DNA from: DATFDN01 sp963767645
GTDB taxonomy: Bacteria > Pseudomonadota > Alphaproteobacteria > Acetobacterales > Acetobacteraceae
Assembly: GCA_963767645.1 (NCBI GenBank)
Contig: CAVYEW010000018.1
Span: forward strand, 434,001 to 498,000
Direction: 5' to 3'
Length of the DNA: 64,000 nucleotides
Both the position numbers and the translations under genes were made by a program. Below, one piece after another: positions 28,400-36,855 of the stretch. The notes under the pieces are model-generated. The model saw only the letters and a program-made list of their open reading frames with translations, was not told where the DNA came from and did not search any database. Within the stretch, counting starts at the first letter, position 1, and every line of letters starts with the position of its first letter.

Positions 28400-29296
28400 A
28401 TGATGGCCCAGCAAATACCGCTCGACGGCGCCGCGCTGGCGGGGCAGCCGGCGGATCACGGGCGGACGACGGAGATCGCCGCCGATATCGCGTATCGTCG
28501 GCTGCTGCTGGTCAACGTCGCCTTCGTGGGCAAGCCCGGCGCCGGCGACCGGGGCTGGGTGCTGATCGACAGCGGCGTCATCGGCACCGGGCCGCTGATC
28601 GTCTCCGCCGCCGCCGAGCGGTTCGGTCCCGGCGCCCGCCCGGCGGCGATCATCCTGACGCACGGGCATTTCGACCATGTCGGCGCCCTCAAGGACCTCT
28701 CCGAGCGATGGGACGCGCCGGTCTATGCGCATCGGCTGGAGCGGCCCTATCTCGACGGCCGTGCCGCCTATCCGCCGCCCGATCCCAGCGTCGGCGGCGG
28801 ACTGATGTCGCTCCTGTCCCCGCTCTACCCGCGCGGCCCCATCGATGTCGGTGCCCGCCTGCAGGACTTGCCGGCCGACGGCACCCTCCCGCATCTGCCC
28901 GGCTGGCGCTGGCTGCACACGCCCGGACACTCGGCGGGGCATGTCTCGTTCTGGCGGGAGGAGGACCGGGCGCTGATCGCGGGCGATGCCTTTATCACCA
29001 CGCGGCAGGAATCCGCCTACGCGGCGACGGCGCCCAATCAGCCGCCGGAGCTGCACGGACCGCCGATGTATTTCACCCCGGACTGGGAGAAAGCGAAGGC
29101 GTCGGTGCAGAGGCTCGCGGAGCTGGAGCCGGAGGTCGCCGTCACCGGCCACGGCCCGGCCGTGCATGGCACGGAGCTGCGCAGCGCCTTGGACAAATTG
29201 GCCGAGGATTTCGACCGCGTGGCCGTCCCCGACCATGGCCGCTATGTCGGCCATCCGGCGCGCGAGGAGGACGGCAGCGCCTATCCCACGCCCTGA
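28400..29296 (+). CDS. MBL-fold metallo-hydrolase
   Basis: This 298-aa metallo-beta-lactamase-fold enzyme has LTHGHFDHVGALKDL (HxHxDH, near residue 95), WLHTPGHSAGHVSFWR, the bridging Asp in IAGDAFITT and the terminal VTGHGPAVHG. The layout fits glyoxalase-II/lactonase-like hydrolases, but a region with PPDPSVGGGLMSLLSPLYP between the metal motifs is distinctive. Tandem ATGs at 28400 and 28403. The 3' end overlaps the convergent MFS gene by 16 bp. Confidence 0.88.
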   Translation: MMAQQIPLDGAALAGQPADHGRTTEIAADIAYRRLLLVNVAFVGKPGAGDRGWVLIDSGVIGTGPLIVSAAAERFGPGARPAAIILTHGHFDHVGALKDLSERWDAPVYAHRLERPYLDGRAAYPPPDPSVGGGLMSLLSPLYPRGPIDVGARLQDLPADGTLPHLPGWRWLHTPGHSAGHVSFWREEDRALIAGDAFITTRQESAYAATAPNQPPELHGPPMYFTPDWEKAKASVQRLAELEPEVAVTGHGPAVHGTELRSALDKLAEDFDRVAVPDHGRYVGHPAREEDGSAYPTP

Positions 29297-30462
29297 GCGG
29301 GCGCGAAGCGGGCCCGGGTCGCCCAGTGCCAGACCACCAGGGCCAGAGCGATGATGATGGGCGGCATGACCGCGAGATTGAGCATCTCCCAGCCGCCCGT
29401 CGCCTCCAGCGCGCCGGAGGCGAAGGCGGTGCAGGCGGTGGTGCCGAAGACCAGGACATCGTTGGTCACTTGCACGCGCACCCGCTCCTCCAGCGTGTGC
29501 GCCGTGGTCAGCAGCGTCGTGCCGCCGACGAACATGAAGTTCCACCCGACGCCGAGCAGCGCCAGGGCGACGGCGAAGGTGCTGAACAGCGGGGGAAGGG
29601 AGATGTTGAGCACGACGCAGAGCGATATGAGGACCGCGCCGGCGACGATCACCCGGTGCGGGCCGACCCGTTGAATGAGAGGGCCGGTGACAAACCCCGG
29701 CAGGTACATCGCCAAGGAGTGGGTGCGGATCACGTCGGCCGAGGCGCCGATGCCGAAGCCGCACAGCATCATCTGCAGCGGTGTCGAGGTCATGACCAGG
29801 TTCATGGTCCCGTATCCCGCCATTGCACTGACGGCGGCGGTGATGAAGGTCGGGCGCGCGAGAATGCTGGCCACCGGCACCGGAACCCCCCGCTGCGGTT
29901 GGGCGCGCGGCAGCCAGGTGAAGCTGAGCAGGAAGCTGGCGAGGATCGGCAGCACGAGCTGGCAGAGATAGGTGGCGAGGAACGGCCGATCGGGCAGCAG
30001 CATGGCGGTGCGCTTGACGATCTCCGGCCCCAGCACGGCCGCGATCACGCCGCCGGTCATCACCAGCGCAATGGCGCGCGGCCGGGCATGCGGCGCGGCG
30101 ACCTCGGCGGCGGCGAAGCGGAGGTGCTGGGAGATGCCGAAGCCCATCCCCGCCGGCACCGCGCCTAGGCAATAGAGGGGAAAGCTCTGCCGCCAGACCC
30201 CGAGCCCGAAGGTCAGGCTGCCCAGAATCGCCATCGCGATGCCGAGCCAGAAGCCGGCCCGCCGCCCGAGCCGGGCGAAGACGAAGCCGGCGGGAATCGA
30301 GCCGGCCATCACCGCCGTCATCTGGATCGCCATGGGCAGCGTGTTGAGCGCCTTGTCGGTAGCCAGCGCGTGGCCGATCAGCGAGGCCATGACAACCTGC
30401 CCCGACATGACGGCGTTCATCATCGCCTGGCAGCAGAAGAGCAGCCACACGTTGCGGTTCAT
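29281..30462 (-). CDS. Major facilitator superfamily transporter
   Basis: This 393-aa protein has about 12 hydrophobic helices. The MFS loop 2-3 motif appears as GFVFARLGRRAGFWLG (G-x3-D/R-x-x-G-R-R type). The start MNRNVWLLFCCQAMMNAVMS opens directly into helix 1. Substrate is not predictable; the family includes drug exporters and metabolite carriers. ATG 30462 shares a base with the thiL stop (TGATG), implying coupling with thiL, although a thiamine-related substrate would be speculation. Confidence 0.88.
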   Translation of the reverse strand: MNRNVWLLFCCQAMMNAVMSGQVVMASLIGHALATDKALNTLPMAIQMTAVMAGSIPAGFVFARLGRRAGFWLGIAMAILGSLTFGLGVWRQSFPLYCLGAVPAGMGFGISQHLRFAAAEVAAPHARPRAIALVMTGGVIAAVLGPEIVKRTAMLLPDRPFLATYLCQLVLPILASFLLSFTWLPRAQPQRGVPVPVASILARPTFITAAVSAMAGYGTMNLVMTSTPLQMMLCGFGIGASADVIRTHSLAMYLPGFVTGPLIQRVGPHRVIVAGAVLISLCVVLNISLPPLFSTFAVALALLGVGWNFMFVGGTTLLTTAHTLEERVRVQVTNDVLVFGTTACTAFASGALEATGGWEMLNLAVMPPIIIALALVVWHWATRARFAPAQGVG

Positions 30463-31427
30463 CAGAAATGGCTCCAGCCGGCGGCACCGAGCTCCAGGGG
30501 CGCACCGTCCGGCCCGATCACCATGACCTCCGGCGGGCCCGCCTGGAAGGCACCGATCAGCGTGACCGCGACCCCGGCCTTCGCGGAGGCTTCGGCCAAC
30601 GCCGCCTCCTTGGCGTGCGGCACGGCCAACAGCAGTTCGTAGTCGTCGCCCCCGGTGAGGCAGCGGGCCAGCCATTCCGGCCCCGCTCGCCGCGCCGCCG
30701 CCGAGAGGGGCACGCTGGCGGCTTCCACCATGGCGGCGAGGCCGCCCGCGCGGCAGAGATGGCCGAGATCCTGCACCAGCCCGTCCGAGACATCCATCGC
30801 GGCGGAGGCGATTCCCGCGATGGCGAGCCCCAGCCGGGGCCGCGGCAGGCGATAGCGGTCGAGCAGGTGCCCGGTCGGGTCGCAGAGCTTCCCTTGCGCG
30901 ACCAGCAGCCCGAGCGCGCCGTCGCCGATCGTGCCCGTGACCCAGATGCCATCGCCCGGCCGTGCGCCGGCGCGGCGCACCATCGCACCCGTCGCGACAT
31001 GGCCGATCGCGGTGAGCGAGAGGCTGATCGGGCCGGGGGTGGAGGTGGTGTCGCCGCCCAGGAGCGTGATCGCGAACTCCGCCTGATCCTCTGCCAGCCC
31101 GGCGGCGAAGTTGGCGAAGAAGGCGTCCGGCGTGCTGCGCGGGGCGGAGACGGTCATCAGGTAGCCAAGCGGGACGGCGCCCTTGGCGGCGAGATCGGAG
31201 AGATTCACGCGCAGCAGCTTGCGTCCGATCAGGTCGGGCGGATCGTCGGGCAGGAAATGCACGCCGGCAACCATCGCATCGACGGTCAGCACCAGATCCC
31301 ACCCTGGCGGCGGGGCGATTACGGCCGCGTCGTCCCGCAACTCCAGCGCGCCCGGCCCGGCAAGCGGACGGAAATGGCGGGCGATCAGCGCGAACTCGCC
31401 CGGCAGCGCGTCTTCCTGCATCGGCAA
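30462..31427 (-). CDS. thiL: Thiamine-monophosphate kinase
   Basis: This 321-aa enzyme phosphorylates thiamine monophosphate to thiamine pyrophosphate, the cofactor needed by the TPP enzyme at the left end of the window. AIR-synthase/PurM fold motifs include GALELRDDAAVI, DAMVAGVHFLPDD, KLLRVNLSDLAAKGAVPLGY and MDVSDGLVQDLGHL. The length is normal. The start follows the leftward alpha/beta hydrolase stop after 3 nt in the opposite order of transcription, so thiL leads the thiL-MFS pair. Confidence 0.95.
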   Translation of the reverse strand: MPMQEDALPGEFALIARHFRPLAGPGALELRDDAAVIAPPPGWDLVLTVDAMVAGVHFLPDDPPDLIGRKLLRVNLSDLAAKGAVPLGYLMTVSAPRSTPDAFFANFAAGLAEDQAEFAITLLGGDTTSTPGPISLSLTAIGHVATGAMVRRAGARPGDGIWVTGTIGDGALGLLVAQGKLCDPTGHLLDRYRLPRPRLGLAIAGIASAAMDVSDGLVQDLGHLCRAGGLAAMVEAASVPLSAAARRAGPEWLARCLTGGDDYELLLAVPHAKEAALAEASAKAGVAVTLIGAFQAGPPEVMVIGPDGAPLELGAAGWSHF

Positions 31428-31430
31428 GCC

Positions 31431-32225
31431 CTACAGGCCGAGCGAGGCGAGGACGCCGCCGATGGCCTCGGCCACGATGTCGGGCGTCTGCACCGCCATG
31501 AAATGGCCGGTCTCCAGAGCCTGGAAGCGCGCGTTCGGCATGGCGCGCGCCAGAGGCTCGACCAGCGCGGGCGGGCGCAGGCGGTCCTTGGTGCCGGCCA
31601 GGAGAAGGGCCGGGCAGGCAATGCGCGCCAGCTCCGCGTCGATCCGTGCCTCGACCAACATCCGGTAGATCGCGCCGTAGCTCTCCGGATCATTGGCGAG
31701 CCAGCGGGCGCGGAAGCGGCGGTACTGCTCGGCGTCGTGGCGCACCTCCGGCGGGTAAGAGGCGGCGAAGCTTTCCTCGATCACGCCGGCCGGCCCGAGG
31801 AGCTCGATCGCCTCGGCGCGCGCGATCGTGGCCGCGCGCTTGTCGGCGGCGACGCCCGTAGCCGGACCCATGGCGATCAGCGCGGCGACACGGTCCGGAT
31901 AGGAAGCGGCCGTATGCAGCACGATCCCGCCGCCGACCGCGCAGCCGGCGAGCGCCACCTTGGAGCTGATGGCGAGGGCGTCGAGCAGTGCGATCAGATC
32001 CGCGGCCATTGCGTCGAACGTCACCGCCCCACGGATCTTCTCCGATTGGCCGGCGCCGCGCGTGTCGTAGCGCAGCACGCGACGCCCACGCGCCAGCGCC
32101 GGCATGACCTGGTCCCAGCTCTCGAGCGTGCCGCCCATCTCGTGGACCAGGACCAACGTCGATGGACCGGCGCCGGACAGGTCGTAGCGCAAGGCGGTGC
32201 CGTTCACCTCGATCCAATCCATCAT
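31431..32225 (-). CDS. Alpha/beta hydrolase, 3-oxoadipate enol-lactonase-like, with atypical nucleophile
   Basis: This 264-aa alpha/beta-hydrolase is closest in pattern to PcaD: LVLVHEMGGTLESWDQV (oxyanion region), LRYDTRGAGQSEK and a C-terminal ETGHFMAVQ with the catalytic His. The nucleophile elbow, normally G-x-S-x-G, reads GCAVGG, so Ala stands where Ser is expected. Either it is a non-canonical enzyme, as in some C-C hydrolase-like relatives, or inactive as a lactonase. The start at 32225 overlaps the CoA-transferase beta stop (ATGA), making it the third gene of a pcaIJ-like operon. Confidence 0.8.
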   Translation of the reverse strand: MMDWIEVNGTALRYDLSGAGPSTLVLVHEMGGTLESWDQVMPALARGRRVLRYDTRGAGQSEKIRGAVTFDAMAADLIALLDALAISSKVALAGCAVGGGIVLHTAASYPDRVAALIAMGPATGVAADKRAATIARAEAIELLGPAGVIEESFAASYPPEVRHDAEQYRRFRARWLANDPESYGAIYRMLVEARIDAELARIACPALLLAGTKDRLRPPALVEPLARAMPNARFQALETGHFMAVQTPDIVAEAIGGVLASLGL

Positions 32226-32905
32226 CCGGCTCCTCCAAGGGCGGGCGCGTTCAGCGTGCGGCAGTCGGTGGCGAAAGAGAGCGGCGCATCGGTCCGAGCC
32301 GCCAGCTCTTCCCGCGAGAGGCCAGGGACGATCTCGCGCACCAGGAATCCGGTTCGGGTCACGTCGATCACCGCCAGATCCGTGAACACGCGACTGACGC
32401 AACGCACCGCGGTCAGCTTCAGCCGACAGGATCGCAGCAGGCGCGGGGCGCCGGCGCGGGTCGTGTGTTCCATAAGCACCCAGACGGCGCGGGCGCAGGC
32501 GGCGAGGTCCATCGCGCCGCCGACCAACGGACCCTTGTCGGGCACGCCGGAGTCCCAGTTTGCTATGTCGCCGTTCGCCGCGACCTCGAAGCAGCCGAGG
32601 ATGCTGACATCGATATGCCCGCCCCGGATCATCGCGAAGGAGGCGGCGGACTCGACGATTGCGGCGCCGGGCCGCAGCGTGATGCGGCGGCTGCCGGCAT
32701 CGACCAGGTCGGGATCGGCGCGCTCGGCCGGCGCGAGCGGACCGCAGCCGATGATGCCGTTCTCCGACTGGATGAACACGTCGCGTTCGGGAGGGACATG
32801 ATCCGCCGCGAGCACGGGGATGCCGATACCGAGATTGACCACCCAGCCATCCTGAATGTCCTGCGCCGCGCGCCAGGCCATCTGATTGCGCGTGAGCTTC
32901 GTCAT
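32222..32905 (-). CDS. 3-oxoacid (3-oxoadipate-type) CoA-transferase, beta subunit
   Basis: This 227-aa beta subunit of a family I CoA-transferase has VVNLGIGIPVLAADH and the catalytic-Glu motif FIQSENGIIGCGP (SENG), then GGHIDVSILGCFEV and GAMDLAACARAVWVLMEHT. It transfers CoA from succinyl-CoA to a 3-oxoacid such as 3-oxoadipate or acetoacetate. It overlaps the alpha subunit by 4 nt upstream and the alpha/beta hydrolase by 4 nt downstream, so the three are one translation-coupled unit. Which oxoacid is used cannot be read from sequence; the PcaD-like neighbour favours 3-oxoadipate. Confidence 0.88.
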   Translation of the reverse strand: MTKLTRNQMAWRAAQDIQDGWVVNLGIGIPVLAADHVPPERDVFIQSENGIIGCGPLAPAERADPDLVDAGSRRITLRPGAAIVESAASFAMIRGGHIDVSILGCFEVAANGDIANWDSGVPDKGPLVGGAMDLAACARAVWVLMEHTTRAGAPRLLRSCRLKLTAVRCVSRVFTDLAVIDVTRTGFLVREIVPGLSREELAARTDAPLSFATDCRTLNAPALGGAG

Positions 32906-33579
32906 CGCGCGTCTCCCACGGCAACCACGCGGCGCACGAACGCGCCGGGAAGCTGGACCTCCGTATGCGGCAGGGGCGTCTCCTCGACCATGCGCACCTC
33001 GGCGATCGTGACGCGCGCGGCGGTCGCCATCGCCGGACCGAAATTCGCCTGGGCGTAGCGGAATGCGAGATTGCCGTACCGGTCGGCGCGGTCGGCGCGG
33101 ATCAGCGCGACATCGGCGCTGATGGCGTGCTCCAGCACATGCGCCCGACCGCCGAATTCGCGCGTCTCCTTGCCGGCGGCGAGCGGGGTGCCGACCCCGA
33201 CCGGCGTGTAGAAGGCGGGGATGCCGGCGCCGCCGGCGCGGATGCGCTCGCTGAACGTGCCCTGCGGCATGCATTCCAGCTCGATCCGTCCCTCCTTCAG
33301 CAATCGCTCGAACGGCGAGAGCGCGGCCCCGTGCCCGCGCGCGGCGGTGCAGACGACGCGGCGCACCTGGCCGGCCTCGATCAGTTCATGGGTCAGCGAA
33401 TAGCGATGCGTGGCCGAGTTCACGATCAAGGTCAGCTCACGCGGTCCGGCGTCGCGCAGCGCGCGGATCAGCACGTTGGGGAAACCCGCGCCGCCAAAGC
33501 CCGAGATCATCACCGAGGCGCCGTCCGTCACGTCGGCCAGCGCCTCTGCGGCCGAGGCGATGCGCTTGTCGATCGCCAT
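32902..33579 (-). CDS. 3-oxoacid (3-oxoadipate-type) CoA-transferase, alpha subunit
   Basis: This 225-aa alpha subunit has the N-terminal signature ALADVTDGASVMISGFGGAG, FSERIRAGGAGIPAFYTPVG and DRADRYGNLAFRY. The length and the alpha-then-beta order match PcaI/PcaJ and ScoA/ScoB. ATG 33579 (MAIDKRIASA) leads the operon with the beta subunit and alpha/beta hydrolase. It lies 12 nt after the DUF2270 gene's stop, so that membrane-protein gene may be co-transcribed upstream. Confidence 0.88.
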   Translation of the reverse strand: MAIDKRIASAAEALADVTDGASVMISGFGGAGFPNVLIRALRDAGPRELTLIVNSATHRYSLTHELIEAGQVRRVVCTAARGHGAALSPFERLLKEGRIELECMPQGTFSERIRAGGAGIPAFYTPVGVGTPLAAGKETREFGGRAHVLEHAISADVALIRADRADRYGNLAFRYAQANFGPAMATAARVTIAEVRMVEETPLPHTEVQLPGAFVRRVVAVGDAR

Positions 33580-33591
33580 GCTCCCTCCGGT

Positions 33592-34299
33592 TCACGATGT
33601 TTCGCGGGCGAGTTCCAGCACGCGGTCCTTGGCAGGAATGCTCCTGGGCCGCCCCTTGCCCCGTCCGCTCCGCATTGTCAGGAACGCCAACGCCATCCAG
33701 CCGCCATGGAAGGCCAGCCCGGCCAGCAGCACAAGCTCGCCTGGTATCGGGCCGATTGTCGCCCGGGCCACGAAGTCCTCCAACGAGTCGACTGGGATCG
33801 GATGGATAGCCAGCTTGCCGACATAGGCGGTGAGCTGCATGCCGAAGATCCAGCAATAGTTCTTGCGCAGGCGGCGCCCCAGCGCGTCCAGCAGCGTGAT
33901 GTGCAGGCGCGGCTTGCGATAATCCTGGTGCAGGATCTTGTTCCAGCCGTTGCCGACCTGAATGCTCTGTCCGAGGAGGATCGGCCCGAAGAATTGCGTC
34001 TCCAGGATGTGCGCGCGAACCCGCCAGAAATCGAAGAAGCGGTAGCGCCGCGCCTCGATATAGAGGAACACCGTGACCATCAGGCCCACCACGATCAGCG
34101 GCAGTGGCGAGGCGATCGCGTCCCTGAACACGAGCGACAAGGCGAGGCCGGTGGTGACGACGGCCCAGTTGGTCGTGGCGTCGAGCCGCGTCCGCCAGAC
34201 GGTGCTGCGGTATAGCTCGCCGCGATACAGATGCGCCAACGCGCCAATCTCCGCCGCGTTGAACACCAGGGGCTTTTCCGGATCGGCTTTGTCGTCCAT
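33592..34299 (-). CDS. DUF2270 membrane protein
   Basis: This 235-aa protein matches DUF2270: FNAAEIGALAHLYRGELYRS at the N-terminus, helices TNWAVVTTGLALSLVF and LPLIVVGLMVTVFLYIE, then ARRYRFFDFWRVRAHILETQ and LRKNYCWIFGMQLTAYVGK. It is a predicted inner-membrane protein of unknown function. I start at ATG 34299 (MDDKADPEKP); the open frame upstream lacks homology. It may head the leftward transcript containing the CoA-transferase genes (12-nt gap). Confidence 0.87.
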   Translation of the reverse strand: MDDKADPEKPLVFNAAEIGALAHLYRGELYRSTVWRTRLDATTNWAVVTTGLALSLVFRDAIASPLPLIVVGLMVTVFLYIEARRYRFFDFWRVRAHILETQFFGPILLGQSIQVGNGWNKILHQDYRKPRLHITLLDALGRRLRKNYCWIFGMQLTAYVGKLAIHPIPVDSLEDFVARATIGPIPGELVLLAGLAFHGGWMALAFLTMRSGRGKGRPRSIPAKDRVLELARETS

Positions 34300-34416
34300 G
34301 AACGTTGTACTCCCGTATCGGTGCTGTTCGGCCCAGCCTGGCCGCCAGCATGCAGGCGTGATCCCAGGCATGCTAAGAGCATAGTTGGCCCGAGACACGC
34401 AACCCTGAGGAAATCC

Positions 34417-35041
34417 ATGACCGAGACGATGACCCTGCATTGGTCGCCGCGCTCACCTTATGTGCGCAAGGTGATGATTGTCGCGCACGAGCTGGGGCTG
34501 GGGGAACGGCTGCGCACGGTCCGCACCGTGGTCGGCGGCACCGAGCCGCATCGTGCTCTGATGAAGCGCAACCCGCTCGGCAAGATCCCCACGCTGGAAC
34601 TGCCGGACGGCGGCGTGCTGTATGATTCGCCGGTCATCTGCGAATACCTGGACACGCTCGCCGGCGGGCGGCTGTTCCCGAAAGGGGCGGAGCGGTTCAC
34701 GGGGCTGCGCAGGCTCGCGCTCGGCGACGGCATGCTCGATGTCGCGCTGGCCTGGGTCGGCGAGCGGTGGCGCCCGGCGGAGCTTCGCTCGGAGCCTCAC
34801 ATGGCGCTGTGGCGTGCGAAGCTCGTTGCTTGCGTCGATGCCTTGGAGCACGAGGCTGAAGGCGCTGAACGCCGCGCCCTTCGGCATCGGCCACATCGCA
34901 ATCGGGGTCGCGCTCGGCTACCTTGATTTCCGCCTCGGCGAGCTTGCCTGGCGCGAGGGGCACGAGCGCTTGGCGGCCTGGCAGGCGCGCTTCGATGCAC
35001 GACCTGCCGTGCGGGCCAACCCGCCGGTGGATGACCGTTGA
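34417..35041 (+). CDS. Glutathione S-transferase family protein, one frameshift
   Basis: About 207 aa when one extra G (GG at 34861-34862) is ignored. The N-terminal thioredoxin-like domain is intact: LHWSPRSPYVRKVMIVAHEL, NPLGKIPTLELPDGG and YDSPVICEYLDTL (glutathione-binding DSP/VI region). The helical C-terminal domain begins in frame 1 (LRRLALGDGMLDVALAW) and finishes in frame 2 (NAAPFGIGHIAIGVALGYLD to NPPVDDR). The total span of 625 nt is one base over a codon multiple, matching a single insertion. Function in detoxification is generic. Confidence 0.87.
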
Positions 35042-35087
35042 GGCACGGCTTGCAGGCCACAGATAGCGAGATCGCCTGTTTTGGAGT

Positions 35088-35123
35088 AAAAACAAAAACA
35101 CCGGCAGGACGAGCCTGCCGGTG
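35088..35123 (-). terminator. Rho-independent terminator, leftward
   Basis: A perfect 10-bp stem (CACCGGCAGG/CCTGCCGGTG) with a 5-nt loop is followed on the minus strand by TTTTTGTTTTT. It ends the leftward cupredoxin transcript about 200 nt after its stop. Confidence 0.85.
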
Positions 35124-35325
35124 CCTGAAGCGGCTGGGCTATCAGCCGCCAAGAGGAACCCGACGATACAACACCATCCTGGGCTCCTGCCGATTGTGGT
35201 GGTCCTGATCGTTAAGGTCAAGGTCACAGTTACGCAAGCGGTAGGAGCGGGGCCAGGCCGGGCTCACGGGCTCGGTCTGGCGCTTTCCTCTCGCGCATCA
35301 GAGATAGCGGAATAGAGTGTCGCGG

Positions 35326-35694
35326 TCAGCCCTGGACGATGAGTCGCCCGCGCATGTGCGGATGGATGCCGCAGACATAGTCGAACGTGCCGGGCTGGTC
35401 GAAGCGGTGTGCGAAGCTCTCCTTGGTGTCCATCGGATGCGAGCGCAGGTTCAGCGACTGGCAGTAGATGCTGTGCGGGATGTCGTCTTCATTCACCCAT
35501 GTCACCGTGGCGCCAAGCGGGACCGTGAGCGGGGTGGGCGAGAAGGTGAAATTGTCGATGCTCACCGTCGGTTCGGCAGCCCCGGCGGGTGTCGCGCGGA
35601 TGGCGGGAACGAGGGCGGCGACAGCGGCGGCGCTGACGAAGCGGCGCAGCAGGACGCGCCGGCCGTGATCGGCCAGGCTCATCATCTCGGTCAT
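35326..35694 (-). CDS. Tat/Sec-exported cupredoxin
   Basis: This 122-aa small blue-copper-like protein has an N-terminal export signal with paired Arg (GRRVLLRRFVSAAAVAALVP) ending near AGAA. The cupredoxin fold has the type-1 copper ligands: His in DDIPHSIYC and Cys-X2-His-X2-Met in VCGIHPHMRG. It resembles pseudoazurin or plastocyanin-like single-domain cupredoxins, which carry electrons or buffer copper in the periplasm. It lies 10 nt after the metallophosphoesterase, at the end of the operon divergent from the ECF sigma gene. A strong terminator follows. Confidence 0.9.
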   Translation of the reverse strand: MTEMMSLADHGRRVLLRRFVSAAAVAALVPAIRATPAGAAEPTVSIDNFTFSPTPLTVPLGATVTWVNEDDIPHSIYCQSLNLRSHPMDTKESFAHRFDQPGTFDYVCGIHPHMRGRLIVQG

Positions 35695-35704
35695 GAACTG
35701 TCTC

Positions 35705-36622
35705 CTAGATCAGCGGCGTATCCACGATGGCGAGCGGCGCCGCCGTCGAGACGAAGCTCACGCGCGCGATGCCGAGGTGCTGGCCAAGCTGCCCGGCCGG
35801 CACCGCCATCGGCCCAGGCCCCTTCGCCGTGCCCGGTGCGGGCTGCGGGAAGGCGGTGGAGCGGGCGGTGTGGAACGCGACGTGCCCCTCGATCTTCTGC
35901 ATCACCTGATGGATGTGCCCGTTCAGCACGGTGACGGAGCCGAACCGCTTGAGGTAGCCCAGCGCCTGCGCGCCGTCGGCGGTGCCCCAGCCCCAGGGCT
36001 CATAGACGGTCCACAGCGGTACATGCGCCATCACCACGATCGGCGTGCTGGCCGACAGATGCGACACATCGTCCTCCAGCCACTCCAGTTGCTCGTGGCC
36101 GAGATCGCCGAGGCCGTTGCCTTGCAGGTTAACCACGTTCACCAGGCCGATGAAATGCACGCCCTCAGCATCGAAGCTGTACCAGCCATCGCCCTTGGCG
36201 CCCTTGCCGAAGCGGTTGAGATAGCTCTTGCCGTCGTCCTCCAGGATGTCGTGCTCGCCGGGCACCGTGTAGGCGGCGAGCCGGGTCGCGCCCATCAGTT
36301 GCTGGCAGGTATCGAACTGCGCCGGCTTCGACAGATGCGAGATGTCGCCCGTGTGGATCATGAAGGCCGGGCGATCCGGCAAGGCCTGCACCTGCGCCAG
36401 GGCCTGCTGGAGCGTGTCCGTCGTGTGCGGGTTGGCCGGCTTGTCGAAGCCGAGATGGCTGTCGCTGATCTGCACGAAGCTGAAGCCTTTCGTCGCGGCC
36501 TCGGCGCGGTCCACCAGGCGCGCGCGCGGGATGCCGCCGGCGACGGTCCACACCATCGCCGTGCCCGCCCAAGTCATGCATTTCAGCATTCCGCGGCGGT
36601 CGAGGGTCGTGTCGCTAGCCAT
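35705..36622 (-). CDS. Tat-exported calcineurin-like metallophosphoesterase
   Basis: This 305-aa protein has a twin-Arg-type signal (TLDRRGMLKCMTWAGTAMVW). The phosphoesterase core has VQISDSHLGF (Asp/His), IHTGDISHL, PGEHDILEDD, VVMAHVPLW and LNGHIHQVMQ. The usual GNHD block reads GEHD, replacing Asn with Glu, a variant that may mark a subfamily. Substrate unknown. ATG 36622 is one base after the stop of a small membrane-protein frame. The cupredoxin follows after 10 nt. The set is divergent from, and likely driven by, the ECF sigma factor. Confidence 0.9.
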   Translation of the reverse strand: MASDTTLDRRGMLKCMTWAGTAMVWTVAGGIPRARLVDRAEAATKGFSFVQISDSHLGFDKPANPHTTDTLQQALAQVQALPDRPAFMIHTGDISHLSKPAQFDTCQQLMGATRLAAYTVPGEHDILEDDGKSYLNRFGKGAKGDGWYSFDAEGVHFIGLVNVVNLQGNGLGDLGHEQLEWLEDDVSHLSASTPIVVMAHVPLWTVYEPWGWGTADGAQALGYLKRFGSVTVLNGHIHQVMQKIEGHVAFHTARSTAFPQPAPGTAKGPGPMAVPAGQLGQHLGIARVSFVSTAAPLAIVDTPLI

Positions 36623-36623
36623 A

Positions 36624-36827
36624 CTACTCTCCGTTCCGGTTGGCCGTGATCGGCTGGCCAGGAGACCGCGGCGGCATCGCGTCTATTCCATTCGCAAGCG
36701 ATTTTCCCGTCGACGCGAAGAAGCCGGCGTCGCCGCCGGCTTCCGTCGTGTCGTGCGGTAGGATCAGGACGCTACAGAACAGCGCCACGATCAGAGCTGC
36801 GCCAGTGATCACAACGCTATCCAGCAT
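36624..36827 (-). CDS. Small single-span membrane protein (67 aa)
   Basis: The frame starts MLDSVVITGAALIVALFCSV, giving one transmembrane helix with a very short N-terminal side, then a polar tail (DTTEAGGDAGFFASTGKSL). No known family. Its TAG lies one nucleotide before the metallophosphoesterase ATG, and the latter's RBS (GGAGAG) falls in its last codons, an arrangement typical of coupled genes. This supports it being real. The start is uncertain: an in-frame ATG at 36920 would overlap the preceding gene. Confidence 0.5.
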   Translation of the reverse strand: MLDSVVITGAALIVALFCSVLILPHDTTEAGGDAGFFASTGKSLANGIDAMPPRSPGQPITANRNGE

Positions 36828-36855
36828 TGCCGGCGCCGTTTTCGATGACTGCGAA

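Noticed and set aside
27203..30505. 1100-codon open frame on the minus strand
   Set aside because: Only the 3' third encodes an SDR. The upstream part is antisense to the MBL hydrolase and the MFS gene and lacks homology; high GC removes stop codons.
30468..32801. 777-codon frame antisense to thiL and the CoA-transferase operon
   Set aside because: Shadow frame with Arg/Gln/His/Ala composition opposite four well-supported genes.
35121..35315. Val/Ile-rich frame resembling a branched-chain leader peptide (LPIVVVLIVKVKVTVTQ)
   Set aside because: No ilv or leu gene lies downstream on that strand, no RBS precedes the frame, and the adjacent terminator faces the other way.
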